The notes below the pieces were generated by a model that was not told the origin of the DNA, searched no databases, and saw only the letters and a list, made by a program, of their open reading frames with translations. A DNA stretch of 11,818 nucleotides from a bacterium Ga0077546. GTDB lineage: Bacteria; Cyanobacteriota; Vampirovibrionia; Obscuribacterales; Obscuribacteraceae. The position numbers and the translations under genes were made by a program. Shown here one piece after another: positions 1 to 6,154 of this stretch (its first letter is position 1; each line of letters starts with the position of its first letter). The stretch lies in contig LNEX01000482.1 in the NCBI GenBank assembly GCA_001464165.1, positions 1 through 11,818 of the forward strand. Direction: 5' to 3'.

Positions 1-485
1 CCAGTCAGTGGTGTCGAGTCATCGCCACCCTTGAAAGGCCGACACTGAATGCAGTGCTTCTCCACCAGAGCCTTGTAACGCGCCTCGCCGATTTCCTTGC
101 GCTTGAAGCCGAGCATGCCGAGCTTTTCCTCGAAAGAGGTGCTGCCGCCTTGCAAGTCGTCAACCAGAACCCAGGAGGGAGGCAGTTCGACGCGGCCGGA
201 CGATTCGAAGCCAATCACTTGGTCGAGCTCTTCGTCGAGGTCGGTGAGCGCCAACAGCAGATGTTGGATGCGAGAACTGCCGCCGGTGAGGACGACAAGG
301 TTGCACCCATCTGCTGCCACCGCTTTGAGGAAAGCGTCGGCGCTGGGCCGGGCTTGCACGTGATACCACTGACCGCCGCGTTCGATTGACTTGAAGCCTT
401 CGGGCACCACGTCGTTGCGGCTTGCGTGTCGCACTGCAATGAGAGTGTCATTGCAGTCGACAAACACGGTTTTGCCGTTTCTCAT
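1..485 (-). CDS. HAD-like phosphatase-fold protein, C-terminus cut by window edge
   Basis: This frame starts with ATG at 485 and stays open to base 1, so at least 161 residues are present and the end is missing. The start is supported by GGAGAC seven bases upstream. The layout fits the HAD superfamily of phosphohydrolases: a hydrophobic strand ending in motif I (VFVDCNDTL, residues 7-15), a helix beginning RPSADAFL (46-53), motif II in VVLTGG (Thr67), and an acidic motif IV in WVLVDD (Asp109-Asp110). No transmembrane segment is visible, so it is probably cytoplasmic. Motif I is D-x-N-D-T rather than D-x-D-x-T, so the usual second aspartate is Asn12; activity may be altered or lost. Near the cut end there is a CxxC pair (Cys145, Cys148). 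It lies 30 bases after the cREC-like gene and is probably co-transcribed with it. The fold call is fairly secure; the substrate is unknown. Confidence 0.72.
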   Translation of the reverse strand, partial: MRNGKTVFVDCNDTLIAVRHASRNDVVPEGFKSIERGGQWYHVQARPSADAFLKAVAADGCNLVVLTGGSSRIQHLLLALTDLDEELDQVIGFESSGRVELPPSWVLVDDLQGGSTSFEEKLGMLGFKRKEIGEARYKALVEKHCIQCRPFKGGDDSTPLT

Positions 486-515
486 AGTTTGTCTCCGGTT
501 TTTTTATTAGAGAAA

Positions 516-857
516 TCAGTAATCCCGGCCGTAGAGCTTGTTGATCACCTGCCGCATCCGAAGCTTCCCGGAGGAATTGTCGGAGACGATGATGATGTTC
601 TCTTTGGGCAGGTACTGCGGAAATTCCTCCAGCCAGCACATGATGTGATAGCCGGTCATCTCCTTGCCATCGGGTCCGCTGAAGTCGGCCAGGTCATGGT
701 CGAGATAGAGGACGTCGAAGGGCTCGCCGTGGCAGCCCGCTTGCAGAAGCTTGATGCCGTCTGCATAGTTGCGAGCCACCACAGCGTCAGCCGGGATGTT
801 CTTCTTGTTGCGCGCGTCTCCGGGAATGCGGAGATCGTCGATGAGCAGACTCTTCAT
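516..857 (-). CDS. cREC-type receiver-like domain protein
   Basis: This 113-residue protein starts at the ATG at 857, preceded by AAGGAG eight bases upstream; longer in-frame extensions have no such site. It resembles the small family annotated as cyclic-phosphate processing receiver domain (cREC, PF20274): an N-terminal strand with an acidic pair (LLIDDLRIP, residues 4-12), a central LYLDHDLADF (50-59) and a TGYHIMCWLEE helix start (68-78), then a strand IIIVSDNSS (88-96). The conserved acidic residues Asp7, Asp8, Asp53 and Asp55 and His54 are all present. Family members are single-domain proteins, often seen in phages and accessory regions; the proposed role in handling cyclic phosphate ends is a prediction from comparative genomics, not an established reaction. 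It ends 30 bases before the HAD-like gene and follows the 106-residue gene by 41 bases, so it probably lies in one operon with both. The family call rests on motif recognition alone. Confidence 0.7.
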   Translation of the reverse strand: MKSLLIDDLRIPGDARNKKNIPADAVVARNYADGIKLLQAGCHGEPFDVLYLDHDLADFSGPDGKEMTGYHIMCWLEEFPQYLPKENIIIVSDNSSGKLRMRQVINKLYGRDY

Positions 858-898
858 GGTGATCTCCTTGTTGTGGTGACGGGTTGTTGGCGCCGGTG

Positions 899-1219
899 TT
901 ACTTGGCGTCGTCCAGCTTGCGGCGGTAGAAGTCGATCATCGACTGCGACAGGCCTTCGAAAATGGCAGCCGGATTGTCGCCGATCTCTTCGCGCAGCTT
1001 GTCGTCGTCGAGGCGGTGCGGGAACATGCACTTGTCCTTCTCGCCGAGCGCGTCGGAGGTGAAGCCTTCTTCGATGCGCGAGCGCTTGCCCGACTCGATG
1101 GCCTTGGTGTGTTCGGGGTAGAGCGCCAGCATCGCCGTGCGACCCGCTGCGAGCAGCTGATCATACGGGGAGAGGTCGGAAGTCGCTTCGTTGGCGGCGG
1201 GATTGGCAGTATCGGTCAT
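899..1219 (-). CDS. hypothetical protein, 106 residues, acidic and helical
   Basis: I do not recognise this protein. The start is placed at the ATG at 1219 because a GGAG lies six bases before it; an alternative ATG at 1231 has no ribosome binding site. The product is soluble and charged, with no signal peptide or membrane helix. A short polar N-terminus (residues 1-18) leads into a helix-rich body including YDQLLAAGRTAMLALYP (19-35) and a C-terminal helix SMIDFYRRKLDD. The GGAG can pair with CTCC about a dozen bases upstream, giving a short hairpin that could partly hide the ribosome binding site. It sits between the two-helix membrane protein and the cREC-like gene, on the same strand and closely spaced. 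Its GC-rich coding pattern and good initiation site make it a credible gene; the function is unknown. Confidence 0.68.
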   Translation of the reverse strand: MTDTANPAANEATSDLSPYDQLLAAGRTAMLALYPEHTKAIESGKRSRIEEGFTSDALGEKDKCMFPHRLDDDKLREEIGDNPAAIFEGLSQSMIDFYRRKLDDAK

Positions 1220-1263
1220 TTCATTCTCCATCAGTTAGGAGTGGATAAAAAGAGGGTCAGCAA

Positions 1264-1491
1264 TTACTTGCCGAAGGCGGTCGTCGCAGCACCGATGATG
1301 GTGCCGAGGACGGCGACGGCCAGGCCGGCGTAGAAGGTGTAGAGAGCTGCCACGCCGAAGCTGCCGCCCGAAGCCGAAGCGATGCCGCCGACGACGACGA
1401 TAGCCACGGCGAGAATGCCGATGAAGGGCAGGACGAGCTTCTTGATGATGCTGCCGGCGACGAGAAGGAACAAACGAATGGCGTAGTCCAT
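1264..1491 (-). CDS. small hydrophobic protein with two membrane helices, 75 residues
   Basis: This short protein starts at ATG 1491, preceded by TGGAG nine bases upstream. It is almost entirely hydrophobic: an N-terminal helix (about residues 4-16), a Lys17-Lys18 pair, a first strong membrane segment (about 19-40, from LVLPFIGIL onward), a small Gly/Ser/Ala turn (ASASGGSFG) and a second segment (about 47-69). There is no cleavable signal peptide and the tail ends GK. The size and two-helix plan recall holins, VirB2/TrbC-like pilin subunits, hydrophobic bacteriocins and orphan membrane peptides, but nothing in the sequence picks one. It is flanked upstream by a terminator-like hairpin (1546-1583), so it may have its own promoter, and downstream by the 106-residue gene 44 bases away. 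It is very probably a real membrane protein; the function is open. Confidence 0.7.
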   Translation of the reverse strand: MDYAIRLFLLVAGSIIKKLVLPFIGILAVAIVVVGGIASASGGSFGVAALYTFYAGLAVAVLGTIIGAATTAFGK

Positions 1492-1545
1492 ATGATTTTC
1501 TCCAGGTGTGAAAGTAAAAGAGAAGGTGAAAGAGAAACAGCAAAG

Positions 1546-1583
1546 CAGTTGGTGGGCTGATTGATTAATCGCCCTACCAACTG
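1546..1583 (-). terminator. hairpin terminator after the 137-residue gene
   Basis: The arms CAGTTGGT (1546-1553) and ACCAACTG (1576-1583) pair perfectly, and the stem continues inward through GGGC/GCCC and GATT/AATC after a one-base bulge. Read on the minus strand it follows the stop codon of the upstream gene by about 37 bases and is followed by a pyrimidine-rich stretch with several short T runs rather than one pure T tract. It could end transcription of the gene at 1620-2033 or act as a partial terminator or transcript-stabilising structure before the next ribosome binding site. Confidence 0.55.
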
Positions 1584-1619
1584 CCCGCTGCTAGCTCAGG
1601 GCTGCTCGCTGTGAGCGGC

Positions 1620-2033
1620 TTACTCGTTGCTGTGGGTCAGGTCCTCGTAGGCGCCGCAGTTGTTCATGTCTTCCGACATGCCGGTATCGCTGCGAGGCCA
1701 GAGGGTGGTCTTGAGGAACTTGCCGCTGGGCCGACGCAGGGCGATGAAGAAGTGCGGCCCGCCGTGCCAGGGTGCGACCTGCAGGTACTCGTCGTACACC
1801 ACACCCGAGGGGAAGGTGTAGCGATGCAGCTTGGCGATGATGCCGGCGCCGAAGGCACCGCGAATTTCGCCGATGATCTCGACGTGGATGTCCTCGCGGG
1901 GAACGTGAACGACGCGGTCGAAGTCTTCGCGGTTACCGTTGGGCAGGATGCGCACACCGATTTCGCGAACGTTGTGACCGAGCTTCTTGAGCGCCACGGC
2001 ATTGAGGCCGTGCAGATGATTTTGACGTGACAT
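1620..2033 (-). CDS. hypothetical protein, 137 residues
   Basis: I do not recognise this protein. It starts at ATG 2033 with GGAGAAACATC directly before it, a good ribosome binding site. The product is soluble with no signal peptide or membrane segment. Residues 1-20 are polar and basic and form a helix-like start. The middle (about 22-75) alternates hydrophobic and charged residues as in a beta-rich domain (REIGVRIL, RVVHVPREDIHVEIIGEI). The C-terminal third holds aromatic-rich WHGGPHFFIALRRPSG and an acidic tail with one Cys. It comes 231 bases after the end of the large M48-like gene, beyond two structured elements, and is followed by a terminator-like hairpin, so it may be transcribed on its own. 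GC-rich codon use and the initiation site support a real gene. Confidence 0.66.
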   Translation of the reverse strand: MSRQNHLHGLNAVALKKLGHNVREIGVRILPNGNREDFDRVVHVPREDIHVEIIGEIRGAFGAGIIAKLHRYTFPSGVVYDEYLQVAPWHGGPHFFIALRRPSGKFLKTTLWPRSDTGMSEDMNNCGAYEDLTHSNE

Positions 2034-2093
2034 GATGTTTCTCCAGTGAATTTCCAGGCAATTGTCTTGGTCTCGTCCTCGCCTAGTCAGAGG

Positions 2094-2112
2094 AACGCAC
2101 TTTCGGTGCGTT
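2094..2112. repeat. short perfect inverted repeat (hairpin)
   Basis: AACGCAC and GTGCGTT form a perfect seven-base-pair stem with a five-base loop. It lies in the spacer between the M48-like gene and the 137-residue gene. No T tract follows on either strand, so a simple intrinsic terminator is unlikely; it may be a structured 5' leader element of the 137-residue gene or a protein-binding site. Confidence 0.45.
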
Positions 2113-2153
2113 GAGCCAAGTGGTTATAAGAAATACTGAAAACAGGCCGCGCT

Positions 2154-2231
2154 CTAAGTAGCACAACAAGACGACAGCAGATTGCTCCACCGCCGCCTTG
2201 TTGCTGTCAGATTGAACTGACTGCTACTTAG
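2154..2231. other. nested inverted repeat, three-way-junction-like structure
   Basis: A perfect ten-base outer pair, CTAAGTAGCA (2154-2163) with TGCTACTTAG (2222-2231), encloses two separate hairpins. The first has CAACAAG (2164-2170) paired with CTTGTTG (2197-2203) and an inner AGCA/TGCT pairing; the second has GTCAG and CTGAC around a six-base loop. The parts fit end to end with hardly any unpaired bases at the junction, which is more than a plain terminator needs. It starts about 34 bases after the stop codon of the 677-residue gene on the minus strand and is followed on that strand by T-rich but broken runs. Possible roles are a 3' end or processing structure, a structured small RNA, or a DNA-level site. 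I cannot match it to a named RNA family. Confidence 0.5.
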
Positions 2232-2264
2232 ATTGCTTCCTTACTGCCGACCGCGTGCCTAGTC

Positions 2265-4298
2265 TTACGACTTGGCCGGGTCCGTCTTGCCAGTTTCGGT
2301 CTTGGCGTCACCAGCCGGAGCCGGATTCGCTTCGACTTCGACCGCCGGAGCAGTCACGACAGTCGCCGCATTGGCAACCACCGCAGCCGGCACCGGGCAC
2401 TGATTGGTGACATGGCTGCGAAGCGCTGCCACCATCTTCAGTGCGTTGACGTTGACCGTGCGCGCCGCCGTAGCCGGGTCCACCTTGCTTGCGACAAGGC
2501 GGAGGAAGGCGTTGGTAGCGGCCGAGCCGACGTAGGTGGCGAAGATGCTGCCGTGGTTGTCCGGCAGATCCGACGAACCCTTCTCCAAGATGTCGGCGAG
2601 CGCCTCCACCTTGGTCTGGCGATGGTCGTTCCACATCACCAGGTCACCGTTGCTCTTGCCCGCCAGGCTCTTCATCGGGGTACGGATGAGGGCCTTCGCC
2701 ACCACCGGACCGACCGCGACGAGGTCTGCCGTATTGAACTTGATGACCAAGTCTTCCTTGCCCTCGGCGTCCTTGTAGATCACCTCGGTGGGGATGGTGT
2801 CACCGACCATGAAGTCGGCCAGCTCGCGCAGACGGGTTCCGGCCTTGGCGAAACCGATTTCCTCCAGGGCTGCGGCGACCAGCTTGACGCGCACGAAGTC
2901 GACCGGGTGCTCTTCGAACACCAGGCCAACCGAGCCGTCCTTCTGGGGCACCAGGTGGTAGCGTGACTCGTTGCGCAGCAGGTTCTCCTTCGAGGAGACC
3001 TTGCCGCTGCGCACCATCATCGCCGGGAACGACATGATCATGTTGTCGCCGAACGCTTCGCCCGAGAAGAGCACGCCGCCGACAACGTCAGCGTCGATTT
3101 CCCCGAGCCATTCGCAGAACAACTTCACGACCATCTCGATGGTGGGCACCTTGTCACCGTTGACTTCCATTTCGTCGCTGGCGAACTTGATCGTGCCGGC
3201 GGCGTGGGCATCGCGGATGGCCTTCTCGACGACTTCGAGCGACTCTTCTTCCAGGCCCTTGACGTCGTGGTAGACGTTGTGGCGCGCCTCGTGACCCAGG
3301 AGCGGGAACACGAGCATCAAGATGTCGAGCATCTCGAAGGGAACCTGCAGCGCATTGGCGCCGACCGGACCACGGGCACCCGGGAGGGTGGCGAGTCCAG
3401 AGGCGGTCACACGCGGCATGAAGACGTCACCGACGCTGTAGGTCTCCATCGGCAGCTGTTGGGTCAGCTTGCTGCCGTCGGCATTGCAGTGCATGTCACC
3501 GGCGGTGTAGAGGTTGAAGGCGTCTTCGAAGAAGACCTCCACCGCGCCCAGTTCCTCGGTGAATCGACCGTCGCGACCCTGCTTGATGCTCTCAGCGTAA
3601 ACGTCGAGCACGTAGAGGATCTGCATCAGCTCCTTGTCGATGAGCTGAACGGCCTTCTGCATCACTGCCATGATCGGCGCCTTGGGGTTGCGCTTGGCCA
3701 GGTCTTCCACGAGTTTCGGCAGAGCCTTCTCGTAGCTGGTACGCAACTTGCCGAGCTGGCGGTCGAGACTGATGACCACCGGCTTGTACTTGGCCTCCAT
3801 GTTGGCGATGCCCCAGGTGAAGAGCGAAGCCATGTCGCCGAAGCGCTCTTCATAGTAGCCGTCGAACTGACGAGCGATCATCAGGGCCTGGAAGCCGTCG
3901 GCGCCCTGCAGGATGGTCTGGCCGTTGGTGTAGCTCTCGCGGGTCTGACCTGCGGGAACGACCTTGGCCGGTTGAGGAATCACCAGGGTGCCGATGAGGC
4001 TCTTGCCGTCATCCTGACCATCGGAACCGGTGGTTTCGGAGGTGTCGGAAGCGCTCGGGGTGGTGCTGGTCTTGCCGGCCTTGCGGTCGCGCTTGCGCTG
4101 GTTCTTGGCTTCACGAGCGGCACGCTTGAGCGAACGCTTGACCAGTTCTTCCGGCGACGGGAAGTTGAAATCATCGCTGCCGGTGCCGGCGACGTCGATG
4201 TTGGTGTGGTGTTCGTGGCCAGGAGCCGGAGCATCCTTGGGGGCGTTGCGAACGGCGGCGGCGGTGGTGAGCTTGAGGTTGAGCTTTTGCGTTGTCAT
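2265..4298 (-). CDS. predicted soluble zinc metallopeptidase, M48-like motifs, 677 residues
   Basis: The start is ATG 4298, with AAGGA eight bases upstream; a longer in-frame extension lacks a binding site. Residues 1-100 are low-complexity and strongly charged (a basic KR-rich stretch at about 54-76, then Ser/Thr/Asp-rich). The core contains HEARH (336-340), an HExxH zinc motif at the end of a hydrophobic helix (FEMLDILMLVFPLLG), then EIDAD (400-404) and HPVDFVR (464-470). This trio resembles M48-type gluzincins, where HExxH gives two zinc ligands and the Glu of ExxAD the third, with an HPxxxxR element after. Unlike most M48 enzymes no membrane helix or signal peptide is evident, so it should be cytoplasmic. 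The C-terminus (about 632-677) is Ala/Val/Pro-rich and probably flexible. It is the first and largest gene of block 1. The peptidase call is inferred from motifs; the substrate is unknown and catalysis untested. Confidence 0.68.
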   Translation of the reverse strand: MTTQKLNLKLTTAAAVRNAPKDAPAPGHEHHTNIDVAGTGSDDFNFPSPEELVKRSLKRAAREAKNQRKRDRKAGKTSTTPSASDTSETTGSDGQDDGKSLIGTLVIPQPAKVVPAGQTRESYTNGQTILQGADGFQALMIARQFDGYYEERFGDMASLFTWGIANMEAKYKPVVISLDRQLGKLRTSYEKALPKLVEDLAKRNPKAPIMAVMQKAVQLIDKELMQILYVLDVYAESIKQGRDGRFTEELGAVEVFFEDAFNLYTAGDMHCNADGSKLTQQLPMETYSVGDVFMPRVTASGLATLPGARGPVGANALQVPFEMLDILMLVFPLLGHEARHNVYHDVKGLEEESLEVVEKAIRDAHAAGTIKFASDEMEVNGDKVPTIEMVVKLFCEWLGEIDADVVGGVLFSGEAFGDNMIMSFPAMMVRSGKVSSKENLLRNESRYHLVPQKDGSVGLVFEEHPVDFVRVKLVAAALEEIGFAKAGTRLRELADFMVGDTIPTEVIYKDAEGKEDLVIKFNTADLVAVGPVVAKALIRTPMKSLAGKSNGDLVMWNDHRQTKVEALADILEKGSSDLPDNHGSIFATYVGSAATNAFLRLVASKVDPATAARTVNVNALKMVAALRSHVTNQCPVPAAVVANAATVVTAPAVEVEANPAPAGDAKTETGKTDPAKS

Positions 4299-4878
4299 GG
4301 TAGTTTCCTTTGTTTTGGGATGTGAGTAATCGCCACAACTGCGCTGCAGTGCGGGTTTCCTCTGGTTACACAAACGTTGCTACTCCAATCACTCAATCCA
4401 GGCCTATCTTTCGATGGCTTGGCTGGTTCCACGGGAACCTGCAGGAAAACCGCAAACAACCGCCAATACTTCAAACCGTGTTCGATGCGATCAGCAGAAG
4501 AGCTGATTAAGGGCGCATGGAAGGTAGGCAGAGTTATTGGTTAGGTCGTTTTTGGTTCTTAAGTTAAAGAGTTGGAATAGTGAGTTAAGGCTAATAAACT
4601 AGCCTCATGACAAGCAACGGTTTATAAGCCTTGTTAGGGTTAATTGCTTACCTACGGGCGGATTTAAGCTTCTGCGCGACATATAGAAGCTAGGTTAGCT
4701 CGCGCTAACAATTAGATTAAATGGGGGCGGAGGGGGAATGGTGAGTAGGAATTGCCAGTAAGAATGTGGGGGCGAAGGAAGAAAACCCCGCGGTCTTAGC
4801 CTCCTCGCAAGCTGTGCGAGCGCGCCAACCTTCTGATAAACGGGAATAATGTGGCACTGGCGGCTGTGGAGTCATGGG
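4299..4878. other. 580-base non-coding region rich in small hairpins
   Basis: No convincing gene lies here; the composition changes from GC-rich on the left to AT-rich on the right. Several short perfect inverted repeats are visible: GGTTCC/GGAACC (4425-4439), ATCAGC/GCTGAT (4490-4507), AGGCTA/TAGCCT (4588-4605), GTTAGC/GCTAAC (4694-4709) and CTCGCA/TGCGAG (4804-4820). It must hold the minus-strand promoter of the large gene and the plus-strand promoter of the lysozyme-like gene, but no strong consensus promoter stands out. The 11-mer AAGTTAAAGAG at 4561-4571 recurs upstream of block 2. Confidence 0.5.
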
Positions 4879-5698
4879 ATGTTGGAAAAGGGCAAAAGCC
4901 AGGGCGACAAGCAGGAGAGTGCTGAAGCAAAGGTTGCACCCGAGCTACAGCGCGGCGCAGTTATTCGAGACACCGGCAATCAAGCTAGGTGGAACAGAGC
5001 GCAGCAGGCGCATTACTTAGACCAAGATCAGTCAGCGACAGAATTGTTCAGAAAGGACGGCGACGCCCCAGTTGGGAGCTGTAAGTTCGGAATTGACGGA
5101 TTGGGAGGTGAGGGTCCGGTGGAGGTTGCGTATAAGTTTCCTGAGATAAAGCTAGGGCTAGATCAAGAAACGAAAGACTCTCTTTCTGCTTTTATATATC
5201 GCGGCAAGGAAGATGAGCAGATGGATTACAAGGCTTGTGCGGCGGACTATAAAGCTTTTCCTGAATTTCCCGACATCCAGAAGTTGATAAGACTTTGCTG
5301 CCAGCCATTATTCGCAATGAACTTCACTTTTATAGCCTATGGAAAGATTCGACTGCAGATGGGCTAGCTGGAACTCTAGGCGGTATTCCGAATCGGCCAG
5401 AGACTTCTTTAGGGGTTGCACAGATTCAGCAAAGGCATTTGTCACACTTGATGAAAGAGTTTCCCAATTGCGAGAAAAGGCTGAGATCATAGATCCGGTC
5501 AAGGCGGTGTTCGATAAGCATAAGGTGCCATGGCTAGTAGCGGCTTATCTTTCCGATGGCATCAGAACTCTAGAAGCACAAAAGAAGCCCGTGACAAATA
5601 GAGCACTGATGCTCCTCTACAATCCTGGCGGGAAAGAACATATAGACAACGTAAGTGCACAAATGAAATTGATACAGGCTAAGCGTCCTGAGATTTAG
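4879..5698 (+). pseudogene. lysozyme-like domain gene broken by two apparent frameshifts
   Basis: Coding signal continues over three reading frames. The first frame starts best at ATG 4879 (GGAG seven bases before) and gives a polar N-terminal part ending near KAFPE. From about 5265 the coherent text moves to another frame: HPEVDKTLLPAIIRNELHFY, then GIPNRPETSLGVAQIQ. From about 5466 it moves again: LREKAEIIDPVKAVFDKHKV, WLVAAYLSDGI and a C-terminal LLYNPGG to the stop at 5696-5698. Joined, these make about 273 residues. The Glu in IRNE and the later SLGVAQIQ recall lysozyme or transglycosylase-like domains, suggesting a cell-wall hydrolase or peptide-linked effector; this is a moderate inference. 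Both transitions correspond to loss of one base and both fall at an in-frame TTTCCC (5266-5271 and 5460-5465). The same region could be called as overlapping ORFs (4849-5367, 5295-5492, 5339-5698), which I think are fragments of one gene. Confidence 0.5.
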
Positions 5699-5930
5699 AC
5701 TGCCGCTTAGCGATTTTCTTTTTGATTTCGTCTATCAGCAAGATAGACAAGCCACCGGCGATGAGACCAGCGATAGACATTTCTAGATGTTTTTTGTTGA
5801 GTATCTCTCTGGCTTCGGACAGGTCTGAAACACCCTGAAGGATATGAGATTCATCAAAGAGCCAGGCTGTGACAGAACCGGTTGTGAGAAAGGCGAAAAT
5901 AAGAAAGCAACGGTAGTAAATGCAATTCAT
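5679..5930 (-). CDS. small membrane protein, 83 residues
   Basis: I do not recognise this protein by family. It starts at ATG 5930. Residues 8-24 form a hydrophobic segment that could be a signal anchor (CFLIFAFLTTGSVTAWLF), followed by a polar loop of about 25 residues, a second membrane segment (about 51-67, MSIAGLIAGGLSILLI) and a basic tail DEIKKKIAKRQSKS. With the basic tail inside, both ends would be cytoplasmic and the loop periplasmic. No ribosome binding site is visible, but an extended -10 box lies just upstream, so the message may be nearly leaderless. Its last 20 bases overlap, convergently, the end of the lysozyme-like pseudogene. In such pairs a small membrane partner can be an immunity protein for a wall hydrolase; that is speculation from position only. 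Confidence 0.5.
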   Translation of the reverse strand: MNCIYYRCFLIFAFLTTGSVTAWLFDESHILQGVSDLSEAREILNKKHLEMSIAGLIAGGLSILLIDEIKKKIAKRQSKSQDA

Positions 5931-5939
5931 ACATCAAAT

Positions 5940-5948
5940 AGTATATCA
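5940..5948 (-). promoter_or_regulatory. extended -10 promoter element close to the 83-residue gene start
   Basis: On the minus strand the bases read TGATATACT, an extended -10 box (TGn plus TATACT, five of six matches to TATAAT). The -35 region is poor (TGGGCT at 17-base spacing), as is common with extended -10 promoters. Transcription starting about seven bases downstream would begin within a few bases of the ATG at 5930, which would explain why no ribosome binding site is seen. Confidence 0.4.
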
Positions 5949-6073
5949 TCGCGGGTTTTCCCAGCCCACGGCCGTTTTGTGACCGCGATTTTATCAAATT
6001 GAATCTTGAGAATTAGTCTTCCTCAAAGTTTGGATTGACCGTGCGCAGTAAAAACGTTTCGCCGATAGTGGTG

Positions 6074-6154
6074 ATGAAGGCAATTTTGACCGTTGTTTTT
6101 GTCGCTTCCATTTTTACTTTGTTTGTTCAGAGCGCGTCGGCACATAGAACGTAA
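6074..6154 (+). CDS. severed signal peptide ORF, 26 residues
   Basis: ATG 6074 opens a textbook signal peptide: Lys2, a hydrophobic core of about 15 residues (ILTVVFVASIFTLFV) and a QSASA cleavage site, followed by only HRT before TAA. An in-frame GTG at 6041 could add eleven residues. A signal peptide alone has no use, so the mature part has probably been lost by a frameshift or deletion; the next frame starts inside the stop codon (TAATG). The ribosome binding site is weak. I take this as the front end of a broken exported-protein gene, with translational coupling to the next ORF as the alternative. Confidence 0.4.
   Translation: MKAILTVVFVASIFTLFVQSASAHRT

Noticed and set aside
426..929. 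Plus-strand open frame of 167 codons across the cREC-like gene
   Set aside because: The minus-strand frames have recognised motifs and ribosome binding sites; this one has neither.
2154..2231. Possible tRNA or tRNA-like RNA
   Set aside because: One hairpin on the minus strand resembles a T loop, but it sits on the wrong side of the closing stem, there is no anticodon arm of the right size, and the closing stem is ten bases long.
3204..4325. Long plus-strand open frame of 373 codons
   Set aside because: It lies fully antisense to the 677-residue gene, is low-complexity (Val/Leu/Gly/His/Asp-rich) as expected from the complement of GC-rich codons, and lacks a ribosome binding site.
4310..4510. 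Plus-strand frame of 66 codons in the spacer before block 1
   Set aside because: It begins with TTG next to the leader of the large minus-strand gene and shows no protein-like pattern.
5266..5271. Programmed -1 ribosomal frameshift
   Set aside because: TTT CCC does not allow good re-pairing after a one-base backward slip, no downstream pseudoknot is evident, and two successive programmed shifts would be very unusual.
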